Part shown: piece after piece, positions 27,095 through 37,218 of the stretch
Layout of the letters: every line of letters starts with the position of its first letter
Position numbering within the stretch: position 1 is the first letter of the stretch
The notes under the pieces: generated by a model
What the model was told of the DNA's origin: nothing
Databases searched by the model: none
The model's input: the letters and a program-made list of their open reading frames with translations, nothing else
Assembly (NCBI RefSeq): GCF_963678225.1
Contig: NZ_OY782763.1
Location: 620,001-684,000 of the forward strand
Length of the DNA stretch: 64,000 bases
Reading direction: 5' to 3'
DNA from: an uncultured Cohaesibacter sp.
Lineage (GTDB): Bacteria; Pseudomonadota; Alphaproteobacteria; Rhizobiales; Cohaesibacteraceae
Translations under genes and position numbers: made by a program

Positions 27095-27124
27095 TTAGTA
27101 CCGGATTCACTTGAAGTAAGTCAA
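27095..27124 (-). promoter_or_regulatory. Promoter candidate for the alpha ribosomal operon
   Basis: Minus strand TTGACT (27119-27124), 18-nt spacer, TACTAA (27095-27100). It is the only good sigma-70-like pair in the adk-rpsM gap, and it lies downstream of the adk terminator. No transcription start is known. Confidence 0.5.
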
Positions 27125-27225
27125 CCTCAAAACCTGCAAATGCGACAAATTAGTTGACTTTTTCAAAATTATCATCTTTGCGCACAAGCAAACGGCTAAA
27201 ACACCACCCTACCCACGCGACCAAA

Positions 27226-27260
27226 GAAAAAGACCCGACGACCATAGGATTGCCGGATCT
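27226..27260 (-). terminator. Terminator after adk (end of spc operon)
   Basis: On the minus strand AGATCCGGC pairs with GTCGGGTCT (27252-27260 with 27231-27239, two G-U pairs), followed by TTTTTC. It lies about 10 nt after the adk stop. Confidence 0.7.
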
Positions 27261-27270
27261 TCTGAAATTA

Positions 27271-27840
27271 TTATGACAGGGCGTTCTTGATGGAAGCCGC
27301 AACAGCTTCGATGTCCTGCATGCCATCAACAGTCTTCAGAAGACCTGTCTTGGCATAATAGTCGATCAGTGGAGCTGTCTGCTCACGATAGACAGCCAGA
27401 CGCTTTTTCAGCGATTCAGCATTGTCATCAGCACGGGCACCGCCCACGGTCTCGGACGCACGCTTTTCGATGCGAGACAGAAGGATCCCTTCATCGACGC
27501 TGATCTCGACCACAGCATTCAGCTTGAGACTTTTTTCTTCAAGCAACTTGTCCAGGGCTTCAGCCTGGGCAATCGTACGCGGAAAGCCATCAAGAATGAA
27601 CCCATTGGCACAATCAGCTTCGTCGATACGATCGGAAATGATCGCGCAGACCACCTCATCTGAAACCAGTTCACCACGTTCCAGGATCTGTTCCACTTGC
27701 AGGCCTACTGGCGTCTTGGCAGCAACAGCTGCGCGCAACATTTCACCGGTAGATAGCTGGCAAATACTAAAGTCATTTACCAGTCGTTCAGCCTGCGTAC
27801 CCTTACCCGCACCCGGTGGTCCCAGCAGAATCAATCTCAT
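27271..27840 (-). CDS. adk: Adenylate kinase
   Basis: Interconverts ATP + AMP and 2 ADP. 189 residues, the short form: the LID is reduced, without the zinc-finger-like insert of the roughly 214-residue type. P-loop 'GPPGAGKGTQ', 'STGEMLRAAVA' (AMP site), 'FILDGFPRTIAQAEAL' and 'RADDNAESLKKRLAVY' are all present. Its ATG overlaps the secY stop by 4 nt, the usual secY-adk coupling. Confidence 0.97.
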   Translation of the reverse strand: MRLILLGPPGAGKGTQAERLVNDFSICQLSTGEMLRAAVAAKTPVGLQVEQILERGELVSDEVVCAIISDRIDEADCANGFILDGFPRTIAQAEALDKLLEEKSLKLNAVVEISVDEGILLSRIEKRASETVGGARADDNAESLKKRLAVYREQTAPLIDYYAKTGLLKTVDGMQDIEAVAASIKNALS

Positions 27841-29174
27841 CGACGTTTTCCTCTTAGCTTCGATTTCTTGACCAGCCCTTCATATTGTTGGGCCAGCAAA
27901 TGTCCCTGGATCTGAGAAACCGTATCCATGGTTACGCTGACCACAATCAACAGGGACGTGCCCCCGAAGTAGAATGGAACGCCAGTTGCGGAGATAAGAA
28001 ACTCGGGCAATAGACAAACGAGAACCAGATAGATCGCACCGATCACAGAAATTCGGGTCAGGATCTTGTCAATATACTCTGCCGTCCGCTGCCCGGGACG
28101 AATACCCGGAATAAAGCCGCCATGCTTCTTCAGATTATCCGCAGTGTCTTGCGGATTGAACACAATCGCTGTGTAGAAGAAAACGAAGAATACAATCAAG
28201 GCAGCATATAGCAGCATATACAGAGGTTGACCATGCCCCAGCAGCGCAGTCACCGTGTTGAGCCAATCAGGCCCGGAACCGTCGCGGGAAATAAAGTTCA
28301 CCACGGTGGTTGGCAACAGCAGCAGAGATGAGGCAAAGATCGGCGGAATAACGCCGGACGTGTTCAGCTTCAGTGGCAGATGCGAGCTATCGCCCTGGAA
28401 CATCTTGTTGCCGACCTGACGCTTCGGATACTGAATGATCAGACGACGCTGAGCACGTTCCATGAAGACGATGAAAGCAATAACGAGAGCAGCAACGACA
28501 ATCACACCCAGAATAACTGCGGTGGAAAGCGTGCCCTGACGACCCAGCTCAAGGGTATGCGCAACAGCTGTTGGCAGGTTGGCCACAATACCCGAGAAGA
28601 TGATCAGGGAGATACCGTTGCCGATACCGCGTGCGGTGATCTGCTCGCCCAGCCACATCATGAACATTGTGCCGCCAACAAGCGTCAGCACAGTGGAGAA
28701 GCGGAAGAACAGACCCGGATCCAATACGATATTGCTGGACCCTTCAAGCCCGACGGAGATCCCGTATGCCTGCAGCGTGGCAAGAATGACGGTACCGTAG
28801 CGGGTATATTGGTTGATGGTCTTTTGACCACGTGCCCCATCCTTTTTCAGCTGCTCCAGGGTCGGAGACACCGTGGTCATCAACTGAATGATAATGGAGG
28901 CGGAAATGTAAGGCATGATCCCGAGCGCAAAGATGGCCATACGACCGACCGCGCCGCCAGAGAACATGTTGAACAGGCCAAGAATGCCGTTCTGATGGCT
29001 ATTGAAGGCATTAGCCAGGGCTTCAGGGTTGATCCCTGGAAGCGGAATATAAGTACCAAGGCGATAAACCAACAAAGCACCCAGCGTAAACCAGATGCGT
29101 TTTTTCAGTTCGTCTGCCTTTGCAAAGGCGCCAAAGTTAATATTGGCGGCGAGTTGTTCTGCTGCCGAAGCCAT
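27837..29174 (-). CDS. secY: Protein translocase subunit SecY
   Basis: Channel-forming subunit of the SecYEG translocon in the inner membrane. 445 residues and ten hydrophobic segments. Hallmarks are 'RIWFTLGALLVYRLGTYIPLPGI' (TM1), the plug region after it, 'ALGIMPYISASIIIQL', and the cytoplasmic loop 'YTAIVFNPQDTADNLKKHGGFIPGIRPG'. 143 nt after rplO, from which it is separated by a terminator-like hairpin; overlaps adk. Confidence 0.98.
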   Translation of the reverse strand: MASAAEQLAANINFGAFAKADELKKRIWFTLGALLVYRLGTYIPLPGINPEALANAFNSHQNGILGLFNMFSGGAVGRMAIFALGIMPYISASIIIQLMTTVSPTLEQLKKDGARGQKTINQYTRYGTVILATLQAYGISVGLEGSSNIVLDPGLFFRFSTVLTLVGGTMFMMWLGEQITARGIGNGISLIIFSGIVANLPTAVAHTLELGRQGTLSTAVILGVIVVAALVIAFIVFMERAQRRLIIQYPKRQVGNKMFQGDSSHLPLKLNTSGVIPPIFASSLLLLPTTVVNFISRDGSGPDWLNTVTALLGHGQPLYMLLYAALIVFFVFFYTAIVFNPQDTADNLKKHGGFIPGIRPGQRTAEYIDKILTRISVIGAIYLVLVCLLPEFLISATGVPFYFGGTSLLIVVSVTMDTVSQIQGHLLAQQYEGLVKKSKLRGKRR

Positions 29175-29294
29175 TCTCTACTCCGCTTGAAGCGCTCACT
29201 TAAACTCAAAATCGATAGATCAAATATAAGGGCGCCAAAACAAATGTATAGGGTGTGACGGGAATCACTTCCCATCACTACCCTTAAAGCAAAA

Positions 29295-29317
29295 GAAGGC
29301 TCAAATGAGCCCCCTTC
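29295..29317 (-). terminator. Terminator-like hairpin between rplO and secY
   Basis: Immediately after the rplO stop on the minus strand, GGCTC-ATTT-GAGCC (29298-29311) with further GAA/TTC pairing is followed by TTCTTTTG. A leaky terminator or attenuator that would lower secY-adk relative to the ribosomal genes is inferred. Confidence 0.4.
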
Positions 29318-29785
29318 TTATTCTTCTGCACCGATGATCTTTACAGATCCACCAGCTTTTTCCACTGCGGCTATTGCTGCCTTGGAAGCACCTTCGATTT
29401 CGAAGGAAACTTTTGCAGACAGTTCGCCATCGCTAAGCAGGCGCACACCGTCACGTACACGACGCACAACACCAGCTTCCTTGAGGGTGGCTACAGTAAC
29501 CGGAGCCGAAGCATCCAGTTTGCCAGCATCAATTGCCTGCTGAATACGTCCAACGGAAACGGTATTGAAGTCCTTTGCAAAGATGTTGTTAAAGCCGCGC
29601 TTTGGAAGACGACGATGCAATGGCATCTGACCACCTTCAAAGCCCTTGATAGCAACACCCGAGCGAGACTTCTGACCTTTGACACCACGTCCGCCGGTTT
29701 TACCCAGACCAGACCCGATGCCGCGACCAACGCGCTTGCGGGAATGCGTAGCGCCGTCGTTATCGCGAATTTCGTTGAGCTTCAT
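29318..29785 (-). CDS. rplO: 50S ribosomal protein L15
   Basis: Late-assembly large-subunit protein. 155 residues, beginning '[20 protein letters not shown]' with the Gly/Arg-rich rRNA-binding arm '[18 protein letters not shown]' and '[18 protein letters not shown]'. 16 nt after rpmD, and last ribosomal gene before secY. Confidence 0.98.
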   Translation of the reverse strand: MKLNEIRDNDGATHSRKRVGRGIGSGLGKTGGRGVKGQKSRSGVAIKGFEGGQMPLHRRLPKRGFNNIFAKDFNTVSVGRIQQAIDAGKLDASAPVTVATLKEAGVVRRVRDGVRLLSDGELSAKVSFEIEGASKAAIAAVEKAGGSVKIIGAEE

Positions 29786-29801
29786 AATACTCTCCCGCCT
29801 C

Positions 29802-29999
29802 TTAGTCCTGGTCCACTACGCGGACAAGGTGAGAGACTTTAGCGATCATGCCGCGAACCTCAGGAGTGTCCTGCAGAGTACGACGACGATGCAATTTGTT
29901 AAGGCCAAGACCGATCAGCGTAGCTTGCTGATCTTTTGGCCGACGCAGAGGGCTGCCGATCTGTTCTACAGTAACGGTGCCCTGTTCCTTAGTTGCCAT
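29802..29999 (-). CDS. rpmD: 50S ribosomal protein L30
   Basis: Small large-subunit protein of 65 residues. Signatures are '[21 protein letters not shown]', split by the short strand, and '[20 protein letters not shown]'. Its position between rpsE (46 nt) and rplO (16 nt) is standard for the spc operon. Confidence 0.97.
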   Translation of the reverse strand: MATKEQGTVTVEQIGSPLRRPKDQQATLIGLGLNKLHRRRTLQDTPEVRGMIAKVSHLVRVVDQD

Positions 30000-30045
30000 G
30001 TCCGGCTCCTCTTTTATCTAGAGATGAAAGGTTCACTCATCCAGC

Positions 30046-30603
30046 TTAGCTGTCAGAGCGTCCCCCATCAGAGACACGACGACGAGCCTGGAGCGTGGAA
30101 ACCTTCAGACCGCGACGAGCAGCAACGCCACGAGGGCTGTCTTCTGCTTTCAATGCGTCAAAGGTTGCACGAACCATGTTGTACGGGTTGGAAGTACCAA
30201 CAGACTTGGCAACCACATCCTGCACGCCCAGTGTTTCAAACACAGCACGCATCGGACCACCCGCGATGATACCAGTACCAGCAGGAGCTGCACGCAGCGT
30301 GACTTTACCGGCGCCGTGGCGACCATAAACGTCATGATGCAGGGTGCGACCCTCGCGGAGTGGTACACGGATCATATTCCGTTTGGCTGCGTCAGATGCC
30401 TTGCGAATGGCCTCTGGCACTTCGCGTGCCTTGCCGTGACCAAAGCCAACACGGCCCTTCTGGTCACCAATAACGACTAGCGCAGCGAAACCGAACCGGC
30501 GGCCACCCTTAACCACTTTAGCAACGCGGTTGATGTGGACGAGGCGGTCGACGAATTCGCTTTCGCGCTCTTCACGATCGTTACGATCAGGTTTCTTGTT
30601 CAT
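30046..30603 (-). CDS. rpsE: 30S ribosomal protein S5
   Basis: Small-subunit protein at the mRNA entry site that affects fidelity. 185 residues. '[21 protein letters not shown]' (double-stranded RNA-binding-like domain), '[17 protein letters not shown]' and '[15 protein letters not shown]' are typical. It lies between rplR and rpmD. The C-terminal tail is basic and longer than in E. coli. Confidence 0.98.
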   Translation of the reverse strand: MNKKPDRNDREERESEFVDRLVHINRVAKVVKGGRRFGFAALVVIGDQKGRVGFGHGKAREVPEAIRKASDAAKRNMIRVPLREGRTLHHDVYGRHGAGKVTLRAAPAGTGIIAGGPMRAVFETLGVQDVVAKSVGTSNPYNMVRATFDALKAEDSPRGVAARRGLKVSTLQARRRVSDGGRSDS

Positions 30604-30644
30604 GAGCTTTCTTCTCTCGTCTGAGCAATCGGTAGCCCGACGCG

Positions 30645-31007
30645 TTAGAAATTCAATCCGCCTTCGCGCGCAGCATCTGCGAGCGATTTGATACGTCCGT
30701 GATAGATATAACCACCACGATCAAAGACCACGTCCTTCAGGCCGGCTGCAACTGCTCGCTCAGCGATCAGTTTGCCAACTTCAGAAGCGGCGGCTGTGTC
30801 CGCGCCGGTTTTCAGCTTTTCACGCAGATCTTTTTCGATGGAAGAAGCTGCTACGAGCGTAACACCTTGTTCATCGTCAATGATCTGAGCGTAAATATGC
30901 TTGGAAGACCGGTTAACACTTAAACGCGGACGGCCGTTGGCAGTCTTTTTCAGGGCGCGACGTACACGTGCACGACGACGCTCAAACTGAGATAGTGCCT
31001 TCGCCAT
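30645..31007 (-). CDS. rplR: 50S ribosomal protein L18
   Basis: Binds 5S rRNA in the central protuberance. 120 residues with a basic N-terminus ('[20 protein letters not shown]'), '[15 protein letters not shown]' and '[28 protein letters not shown]' at the end (conventional 5S-binding region). 12 nt after rplF and 41 nt before rpsE. Confidence 0.98.
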   Translation of the reverse strand: MAKALSQFERRRARVRRALKKTANGRPRLSVNRSSKHIYAQIIDDEQGVTLVAASSIEKDLREKLKTGADTAAASEVGKLIAERAVAAGLKDVVFDRGGYIYHGRIKSLADAAREGGLNF

Positions 31008-31019
31008 AATAAGTTTCCG

Positions 31020-31553
31020 TTACTTCTTCTTACCTTCCTTGCGGAAGATAAATTCATCACTATATTTCACGCCTTTGCCCTTGTAAGGCTCAGGACTACG
31101 ATATTTACGGATCTCTGCAGCAACCTGACCAACGGCCTGTTTGTCAATGCCGGTCACGACGATCTCGGTTGGCTTTGGACAAGCAACCGTGACCCCTTCG
31201 GGAACTTCATAGACAACATCGTGAGAGAAGCCGAGAGCAAGCTGAAGGTCTTTGCCCTTCATCTGCGCGCGGTAACCCACACCGTTGATATCAAGTTTCT
31301 TTTCGAAACCTGCAGAAACACCATTCAGGATGTTGAGAATCTGGGTACGGGACATGCCCCAAAGAGACCGCGCAGTTTTGGACTTGTTGCGTGGTTCTAC
31401 CAGAATACCATCATCCGTCATTTTGGCATCGACGTCTTCGTTGAGTACGAAAGAGAGTTCACCCTTCGGACCCTTCGCTTTGACGGTCTTGCCATCAATT
31501 GTCGCAGTAACACCGCTAGGGACTGCAACAGGCTTTTTGCCAATACGTGACAT
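31020..31553 (-). CDS. rplF: 50S ribosomal protein L6
   Basis: Large-subunit protein near the sarcin-ricin loop. 177 residues in two repeated domains. '[20 protein letters not shown]', '[19 protein letters not shown]' and the C-terminal '[18 protein letters not shown]' identify it. It follows rpsH after an unusually long 143-nt gap that carries a perfect 12-bp stem-loop. Confidence 0.98.
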   Translation of the reverse strand: MSRIGKKPVAVPSGVTATIDGKTVKAKGPKGELSFVLNEDVDAKMTDDGILVEPRNKSKTARSLWGMSRTQILNILNGVSAGFEKKLDINGVGYRAQMKGKDLQLALGFSHDVVYEVPEGVTVACPKPTEIVVTGIDKQAVGQVAAEIRKYRSPEPYKGKGVKYSDEFIFRKEGKKK

Positions 31554-31637
31554 AAGACTAACCTGTCCGGATCTGAGATCAGCCTGCCCAAGGTTACCGC
31601 CCTTATAAGCACTTAAGCTGATCGCTTTAAAACCGTT

Positions 31638-31672
31638 GATCTAATTTCGACCGTATAGACCGAAATTAGATC
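31638..31672 (-). repeat. Perfect 12-bp stem-loop between rpsH and rplF
   Basis: GATCTAATTTCG (31638-31649) and CGAAATTAGATC (31661-31672) pair perfectly around an 11-nt loop. No T-run follows on either strand, so an RNase processing site, stability element or protein-binding site in the spc mRNA is more likely than a terminator. Confidence 0.6.
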
Positions 31673-31696
31673 TGAGATAACAAGGCTCAAACCGCA

Positions 31697-32095
31697 TCAG
31701 AAGACGCGGCAGAGAACCTCACCACCCACGTTGTTCTCGCGAGCGTCATGATCGGCCATAACCCCTTTCGGAGTGGAGACGATCGACACGCCCAGACCGT
31801 TGTGAATGATCGGAATATTCTTAACCGATGCATACACGCGACGACCAGGCTTGGACACGCGTTGGATTTCACGGATCACCGGCTCTCCATCGAAGTATTT
31901 CAGCTCGACCTCGAGTTCTGACTTGCCGCCTTCGAATTCGACGGTGGTGTAGCCGCGGATGTACCCTTCTGAAGCCAAAACGTCAAGCACGCGCTGACGC
32001 AATTTGGATGCAGGAGTGGAAACCTTTGTTTTTTTACGCATCTGCGCATTGCGGATGCGGGTCAACATATCCCCAAGGGGATCAGTCATTGCCAT
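31697..32095 (-). CDS. rpsH: 30S ribosomal protein S8
   Basis: Central-domain assembly protein, and in E. coli the translational repressor of the spc operon. 132 residues. '[19 protein letters not shown]' at the N-terminus and '[22 protein letters not shown]' with the terminal 'GGEVLCRVF' are family marks. 13 nt after rpsN. Confidence 0.98.
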   Translation of the reverse strand: MAMTDPLGDMLTRIRNAQMRKKTKVSTPASKLRQRVLDVLASEGYIRGYTTVEFEGGKSELEVELKYFDGEPVIREIQRVSKPGRRVYASVKNIPIIHNGLGVSIVSTPKGVMADHDARENNVGGEVLCRVF

Positions 32096-32108
32096 GGGAC
32101 CGCGCTCC

Positions 32109-32414
32109 TTACCAGCTCGACTTCACCAGGCCAGGGATTTGACCCTCGTTGCCCAGTTCGCGAAGTGAAATACGGGACATCTTCAATTTGCGATAGTAGC
32201 CGCGTGGACGGCCAGTCACTTCGCAACGATTGCGGATGCGGATGGATGCGGAGTTGCGTGGAAGCTCAGCAAGTTTCAAACGAGCCTTGAAGCGCTCTTC
32301 AAGCGACAGGGACTCATCCTTTGCCAGGGCTTTCAGCTTTGCACGCTTTGCAGAATATTTATCTGCCAGCCGTGCGCGAGCTTTGTTCTTTTCGACAGCG
32401 CTCTTTTTAGCCAT
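32109..32414 (-). CDS. rpsN: 30S ribosomal protein S14 (zinc-independent type)
   Basis: Small-subunit head protein. 101 residues, the long form without the CXXC-X13-CXXC zinc ribbon; instead it has '[28 protein letters not shown]' and ends 'GLVKSSW'. Because it does not need zinc, this is the standard copy rather than a zinc-starvation paralogue. 29 nt after rplE. Confidence 0.97.
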   Translation of the reverse strand: MAKKSAVEKNKARARLADKYSAKRAKLKALAKDESLSLEERFKARLKLAELPRNSASIRIRNRCEVTGRPRGYYRKLKMSRISLRELGNEGQIPGLVKSSW

Positions 32415-32443
32415 TACATATTCCTCGTACTTTCCGCGGGACC

Positions 32444-33001
32444 TTAACGGTTGAACGGGAAGTTGAATTCTGTCAGAAGGGCGCGTGCTTCATCATCGTT
32501 GCTCGTGCTCGTGCAAACGATAATGTCCATGCCCCAGATCTGGTCAACTTTGTCATAATCGATCTCTGGAAAGACGATATGCTCTTTCAGGCCCATGGCA
32601 TAGTTGCCGTTGCCGTCAAAGCTCTTCCCGTTAAGACCACGGAAGTCGCGTACGCGAGGCAGCGCGATTGTGATCAGACGATCGAGAAATTCATACATAC
32701 GGTCGCCGCGCAGAGTAACTTTTACACCAATCGGCATGCCTTCACGAACCTTGAAGGTCGCGATGGATTTGCGCGCTTTGGTCACTACCGGCTGCTGACC
32801 GGCAATTGCCTGCAGATCTTCCAAGGCAGACTTAACTTTCTTGGAATCGTTAACCGCTTCACCAACGCCCATGTTCAGAACGACTTTTTCAAGCTTCGGC
32901 ATCCGGTGAGGATTGGAGAAGTTGAACTGTTCCTGCATTTTGGCGCGGATGACATCTTCATACAGCGTCTTGAGACGCGGGGTGTAAGCAGCCTCAGCCA
33001 T
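32444..33001 (-). CDS. rplE: 50S ribosomal protein L5
   Basis: Binds 5S rRNA and bridges to S13. 185 residues. '[17 protein letters not shown]', '[20 protein letters not shown]', '[18 protein letters not shown]' and '[16 protein letters not shown]' are conserved. The start overlaps the end of rplX by 8 nt. Confidence 0.98.
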   Translation of the reverse strand: MAEAAYTPRLKTLYEDVIRAKMQEQFNFSNPHRMPKLEKVVLNMGVGEAVNDSKKVKSALEDLQAIAGQQPVVTKARKSIATFKVREGMPIGVKVTLRGDRMYEFLDRLITIALPRVRDFRGLNGKSFDGNGNYAMGLKEHIVFPEIDYDKVDQIWGMDIIVCTSTSNDDEARALLTEFNFPFNR

Positions 33002-33308
33002 CGATCACATCTCCCGAACGCTTGGCTACACGCACTTTGTTACCGTCCTTGACAGTGAAACCAACGCGGGTCGGTTTGTTGTCTTTAGGATCAGCCAGTG
33101 CCAGGTTGGACAGATGAATCGGGGCTTCTTTATTGACGATGCCCGCTTCCTGCATCTGGTTCTGACGCTGATGGCGTTTGACCATGTTGATACCGCGCAC
33201 GATAGCCCGCTCTTCAGCAGGCATCACTTGCACAATTTCACCGCTCTTGCCCTTGTCTTTCCCGGCAAGAACAATGACGCGATCACCCTTTTTGAGTTTC
33301 GCAGCCAT
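32994..33308 (-). CDS. rplX: 50S ribosomal protein L24
   Basis: Assembly initiator of the large subunit. 104 residues with a KOW motif at the N-terminus ('[20 protein letters not shown]') and '[18 protein letters not shown]'. Start shares one base with the rplN stop, and the end overlaps rplE by 8 nt. Confidence 0.98.
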   Translation of the reverse strand: MAAKLKKGDRVIVLAGKDKGKSGEIVQVMPAEERAIVRGINMVKRHQRQNQMQEAGIVNKEAPIHLSNLALADPKDNKPTRVGFTVKDGNKVRVAKRSGDVIDG

Positions 33309-33676
33309 TACAGCACCTCCGGAGCAAGGGAAATGATTTTCATATGGTTATGAGCACGCAGCTCACGAGGAACCGGGCCGAAGATACGGGTACCGATTGG
33401 TTCCTTGTTGTTGTTCACCAGAACAGCTGCACTGCGGTCAAAACGGATGACGCTGCCGTCCGGACGACGAATAGCTTTTGCGGTACGAACCACAACTGCC
33501 TTCATCACATCGCCCTTCTTAACACGTCCACGCGGAATCGCTTCCTTGACAGATACGACGATGATATCGCCGATCCCTGCGTATTTCCGTTTGGAGCCGC
33601 CGAGCACTTTGATGCACATGACACGACGTGCGCCGGAGTTATCCGCGACGTCAAGGTTTGTTTGCATCTGAATCAT
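33308..33676 (-). CDS. rplN: 50S ribosomal protein L14
   Basis: Subunit-interface protein, the target of RsfS. 122 residues. '[20 protein letters not shown]' at the start and '[21 protein letters not shown]' are family signatures; ends '[10 protein letters not shown]'. First gene of the spc segment, 70 nt after rpsQ. I see no clear promoter in that gap, so it is probably read through from S10. Confidence 0.98.
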   Translation of the reverse strand: MIQMQTNLDVADNSGARRVMCIKVLGGSKRKYAGIGDIIVVSVKEAIPRGRVKKGDVMKAVVVRTAKAIRRPDGSVIRFDRSAAVLVNNNKEPIGTRIFGPVPRELRAHNHMKIISLAPEVL

Positions 33677-33746
33677 GACTGGCCGCCTTTTTTATTCTCC
33701 CCTAACGCATCACTGCGCAGGGTTTACGTCCAATTGCCAAGCCGGA

Positions 33747-33992
33747 TTAAGAGGTAGGAAGTTCCGTACCTACTACAACCCAACGTTTCGATTTAGAAAT
33801 AGGTGCGGACTCCTGAATGAAAATCTGATCACCTACTTTGAAGGAATTCCCCTCGTCATGAGCTTGATAACGCTTGGAACGACGCACAGTCTTCTTGAGA
33901 AGCGGGTGCGTGAAACGGCGTTCAACCTTCACAACGACAGTCTTGTCCTGCTTGTCGCTGACGACGAGGCCTTGCAAAATTCTCTTTGGCAT
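33747..33992 (-). CDS. rpsQ: 30S ribosomal protein S17
   Basis: Early assembly protein of the small subunit (OB fold). 81 residues: '[20 protein letters not shown]', '[21 protein letters not shown]'-like core and '[18 protein letters not shown]'. ATG 33992 has GGAGAG just upstream; an in-frame start nine codons earlier is less likely. 10 nt after rpmC. Confidence 0.97.
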   Translation of the reverse strand: MPKRILQGLVVSDKQDKTVVVKVERRFTHPLLKKTVRRSKRYQAHDEGNSFKVGDQIFIQESAPISKSKRWVVVGTELPTS

Positions 33993-34002
33993 CCCGTCTC
34001 TC

Positions 34003-34203
34003 CTATTCTGCTGACTCAACGCGCTTTTGCTGCGCGATGGTCATCAGGCGTGCAATATCACGACGAACTTCGCGAACACGCACGGTATTTTCCAACTGAC
34101 CAGTTGCCTTCTGAAAGCGCAGGTTGAACTGCTCTTTCTTCAGCTTTTCCAACTCATCAGCAATTTGATCCGCTGTCATCGCGCGGACATCTGATGCTTT
34201 CAT
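34003..34203 (-). CDS. rpmC: 50S ribosomal protein L29
   Basis: Small two-helix protein at the tunnel exit, part of the docking site for trigger factor and SRP. 66 residues: '[20 protein letters not shown]', '[20 protein letters not shown]', '[15 protein letters not shown]'. 20 nt after rplP and 10 nt before rpsQ. Confidence 0.97.
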   Translation of the reverse strand: MKASDVRAMTADQIADELEKLKKEQFNLRFQKATGQLENTVRVREVRRDIARLMTIAQQKRVESAE

Positions 34204-34223
34204 CGGGTTATCCCTTCACACCG

Positions 34224-34637
34224 TTAGTCGGCGATGCGCTGTACGAAGCGTGTCTTGATAGGCAACTTCGCAGCGGCAAGCCGCATGGCTTCCCGAGCAA
34301 TATCCTCAGGTACACCATCGATTTCAAACATAATACGGCCCGGTGCTACACGAGCTGCCCAATATTCAGGAGAACCTTTACCTTTACCCATGCGGACTTC
34401 GGTAGGTTTCTTGGATACTGGCAGGTCCGGGAACACACGGATCCACACACGACCGGCACGCTTCATGTGACGGGTCATAGCACGACGCGCAGCCTCGATC
34501 TGACGAGCGGTGATACGCGCAGGCTCCTGAGCCTTCAGGCCGTAGGCACCAAAGTTGAGCTCAAAGCCCCCTTTGGCGTTGCCGTGAATGCGGCCCTTGT
34601 GCTGCTTGCGATATTTTGTGCGCTTTGGTTGCAGCAT
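34224..34637 (-). CDS. rplP: 50S ribosomal protein L16
   Basis: Near the A-site tRNA elbow and peptidyl transferase centre. 137 residues beginning '[19 protein letters not shown]', with '[19 protein letters not shown]', '[15 protein letters not shown]' and '[16 protein letters not shown]'. The conserved Arg of the hydroxylation region is present. 34 nt after rpsC. Confidence 0.98.
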   Translation of the reverse strand: MLQPKRTKYRKQHKGRIHGNAKGGFELNFGAYGLKAQEPARITARQIEAARRAMTRHMKRAGRVWIRVFPDLPVSKKPTEVRMGKGKGSPEYWAARVAPGRIMFEIDGVPEDIAREAMRLAAAKLPIKTRFVQRIAD

Positions 34638-34671
34638 TGTGTTTCTCTCTTAACTCAGTTTGTAACCGACA

Positions 34672-35394
34672 TTAAGCAGCAGGTTTATTGCTACGACGGC
34701 GCTGGTTGCTGTTATTGCCCTGATCCTGGTTTTCAGAAGCGCGACGTTCAGAGGCCATTGGATCATGTTCCATGATCTCACCTTTGTAGATCCACACTTT
34801 GATACCAGAGATGCCATAAGCAGTCAGTGCTTCAGCAGTACCATAGTCAATGTCAGCGCGCAGAGTATGAAGCGGAACGCGACCTTCACGATACCATTCG
34901 GTACGCGCGATCTCGGCACCACCCAGACGGCCTGCACAGTTGATACGAATGCCTTCGGCGCCCATCCGCATAGCGGACTGAACGGCCCGTTTCATCGCGC
35001 GACGGAAAGCAACACGGCGTTCCAGCTGCTGAGCGATGGACTGAGCAACGAGGTTAGCATCTGTTTCCGGCTTACGTACCTCAACAATGTTGATATGTAC
35101 ATCGGAAGTTGTCAGCTTGCCAACTTTCGCACGAAGTTTTTCGATATCGGCGCCTTTTTTGCCGATTACGATGCCCGGACGTGCAGAGTGAATGGTCACA
35201 CGGCACTTTTTGTGCGGACGCTCGATAACGATCTTGGAAACGGCTGCCTGCTTGAGTTCTTTCTCCAGCATGCTGCGAATTGCAAAATCTTCATGAAGAA
35301 GATCGCCATATTCGCCTTTGTCAGCATACCAGCGAGAATCCCAAGTGCGGTTGATCCCAAGACGAAGACCAATTGGATTAACCTTGTGACCCAT
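34672..35394 (-). CDS. rpsC: 30S ribosomal protein S3
   Basis: Head protein at the mRNA entry channel with helicase activity. 240 residues. '[20 protein letters not shown]' starts it, a KH domain follows ('[17 protein letters not shown]'), then '[20 protein letters not shown]'. The C-terminal tail is a polar, basic extension. Start shares one base with the rplV stop. Confidence 0.98.
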   Translation of the reverse strand: MGHKVNPIGLRLGINRTWDSRWYADKGEYGDLLHEDFAIRSMLEKELKQAAVSKIVIERPHKKCRVTIHSARPGIVIGKKGADIEKLRAKVGKLTTSDVHINIVEVRKPETDANLVAQSIAQQLERRVAFRRAMKRAVQSAMRMGAEGIRINCAGRLGGAEIARTEWYREGRVPLHTLRADIDYGTAEALTAYGISGIKVWIYKGEIMEHDPMASERRASENQDQGNNSNQRRRSNKPAA

Positions 35395-35774
35395 CAGGCT
35401 GTCTCCTCAACTTCACGAACAACAATCGTCAGGTTGGAGAAAGGCTTGAGGATCTTGCCAACACGACCACGAGCACGTGGCTGCCAGCGTTTCATCACAA
35501 GTGCCTTACCAACATAAGCTTCTGCCACGATCAGGCTGTCAACATCCAGTTCATGGTTGTTTTCAGCGTTTGCGATCGCAGATTCCAAACATTTCTTTAC
35601 ATCTTTCGCGATGCGTTTGGAGGAGAAGGTTAGGTCAGCCAGAGCTGTATCAACCTTTTTCCCCCGAATCATCGTTGCGACAAGGTTCAGCTTCTGCGGA
35701 GACGTGCGAAGCATGCGGCTTACCGCTTTAGCCTCGTTGTCTTTCAAGACGCGTGCGCGTTTTGCCTTACCCAT
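35394..35774 (-). CDS. rplV: 50S ribosomal protein L22
   Basis: Its beta hairpin lines the exit-tunnel constriction, with macrolide-resistance positions. 126 residues: '[20 protein letters not shown]', '[18 protein letters not shown]', and hairpin/tail '[17 protein letters not shown]'. The hairpin looks wild-type with no insertion. Overlaps rpsS and rpsC by one base each. Confidence 0.98.
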   Translation of the reverse strand: MGKAKRARVLKDNEAKAVSRMLRTSPQKLNLVATMIRGKKVDTALADLTFSSKRIAKDVKKCLESAIANAENNHELDVDSLIVAEAYVGKALVMKRWQPRARGRVGKILKPFSNLTIVVREVEETA

Positions 35775-36052
35775 TATTTCCTCCTAGCCTTCTTGTCGGC
35801 CCCGTGACCGTAATAGTTACGGGTCGGAGAAAATTCGCCCAACTTGTGACCGACCATCTCCTCAGAGACGAGAACCGGTACATGCTTCTGACCATTATAC
35901 ACACCAAAGGTGAGCCCGACGAAGTGAGGCAAGATCGTGGAGCGACGGCTCCAGGTCTTGATCACTTCGTGACGACCAGAAGAGCGAACCTTGTCTGCCT
36001 TCTTCAGAAGGTATCCGTCTACAAACGGACCTTTCCAAACAGAACGTGCCAT
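35774..36052 (-). CDS. rpsS: 30S ribosomal protein S19
   Basis: Head protein that forms a complex with S13. 92 residues: '[20 protein letters not shown]', '[20 protein letters not shown]', '[20 protein letters not shown]', '[20 protein letters not shown]'. 10 nt after rplB. Confidence 0.98.
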   Translation of the reverse strand: MARSVWKGPFVDGYLLKKADKVRSSGRHEVIKTWSRRSTILPHFVGLTFGVYNGQKHVPVLVSEEMVGHKLGEFSPTRNYYGHGADKKARRK

Positions 36053-36062
36053 CGGTTAACCC

Positions 36063-36899
36063 TTATTTCTTGCGCTGATGACGACTACGAACAATAAACT
36101 TGTCGGTCGACTTGTTAGAGCGAGTACGCTTGCCTTTGGTAGGCTTGCCCCATGGAGACACAGGGTGACGACCACCAGAGGTCCGGCCTTCACCACCACC
36201 ATGTGGGTGATCTACCGGGTTCATAACGACACCGCGCACTTCTGGACGTTTACCGAGCCAACGGCTACGACCAGCTTTACCATGATTGATGTTTGAATGT
36301 TCCGGGTTGGAAACTGCACCGACGCTTGCCATGCAAGTACCAAGCACCAGACGGGTTTCACCCGAATTCAAACGAATGATTGCATAACCGCTATCACGAC
36401 CAACAAGCTGAGCGTAAGCACCGGCAGAGCGAGCAATCTGACCGCCTTTGCCTGGCTTGATCTCTACGTTGTAGATGATCGTGCCAACTGGCATGTTGGC
36501 CAGAGGCATAGCGTTGCCCGGTTTGATGTCGGCAGCTTTACTAGCAGCTACAACCTTGTCACCAGCTTTAAGGCGCTGAGGAGCCAGGATGTATGCCTGT
36601 TCGCCGTCTTCATAATTAACCAGAGCAATATATGCCGTACGGTTTGGATCATATTCCAGACGCTCTACCGTACCAACAACGTCAAACTTACGACGTTTGA
36701 AGTCGATGATGCGATAGGTACGCTTATGACCGCCACCACGACGACGTGATGTCACGCGACCATGGTTGTTACGACCGCCAGACTTGGTCAAGCCTTCGGT
36801 GAGCGTTTTGACCGGTTTCCCCTTCCAAAGATCGGAGCGGTCTACGATCACCAGCTGACGCGTGCCTGGGCTTGTCGGTTTAAAGGTCTTGAGTGCCAT
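36063..36899 (-). CDS. rplB: 50S ribosomal protein L2
   Basis: Primary rRNA-binding protein required for subunit association and peptidyl transfer. 278 residues. '[20 protein letters not shown]', '[19 protein letters not shown]', and the C-terminal loop '[20 protein letters not shown]' with the conserved His. 25 nt after rplW and 10 nt before rpsS. Confidence 0.98.
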   Translation of the reverse strand: MALKTFKPTSPGTRQLVIVDRSDLWKGKPVKTLTEGLTKSGGRNNHGRVTSRRRGGGHKRTYRIIDFKRRKFDVVGTVERLEYDPNRTAYIALVNYEDGEQAYILAPQRLKAGDKVVAASKAADIKPGNAMPLANMPVGTIIYNVEIKPGKGGQIARSAGAYAQLVGRDSGYAIIRLNSGETRLVLGTCMASVGAVSNPEHSNINHGKAGRSRWLGKRPEVRGVVMNPVDHPHGGGEGRTSGGRHPVSPWGKPTKGKRTRSNKSTDKFIVRSRHQRKK

Positions 36900-36924
36900 G
36901 ACTTAAAGCCTATCCCCGCGTTGC

Positions 36925-37218
36925 TTAAAGACCAGTCGTGACGTCAATCGATTGGCCCTCTTCGAGGGTAACAATCGCTTTTTTCACGTCGACCTGCTTG
37001 CCGATAATGCCTTTGAAGCGTTTAACCTTGCCCTTGCGGACCAGAGTGTTGACGCTTTTGACCTTGACGGAAAACAGTGCCTCTACGGCGGCCTTGATTT
37101 CAGTTTTAGTCGCATCCTTGGATACGTTGAAAACAACCTTGTCCTGTTCGGAATGAATGGTTGCCTTCTCGGTGATCACCGGGCTGCGGATGATATCGTA
37201 ATGACGAAGGGTGGTCAT
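36925..37218 (-). CDS. rplW: 50S ribosomal protein L23
   Basis: Tunnel-exit protein docking trigger factor and SRP. 97 residues: '[20 protein letters not shown]', '[20 protein letters not shown]', '[18 protein letters not shown]'. The start overlaps the rplD stop by 4 nt. Confidence 0.98.
   Translation of the reverse strand: MTTLRHYDIIRSPVITEKATIHSEQDKVVFNVSKDATKTEIKAAVEALFSVKVKSVNTLVRKGKVKRFKGIIGKQVDVKKAIVTLEEGQSIDVTTGL

Larger units (their letters stand above)
26851..27270 (-). other. adk-rpsM intergenic region with alpha-operon promoter and leader
   Basis: 420 bp without a gene. It contains the adk terminator (27226-27260), a promoter candidate (27095-27124) and a leader of about 240 nt before rpsM. 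rpmJ and infA, found here in many bacteria, are absent. No ORF is convincing. Confidence 0.65.
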
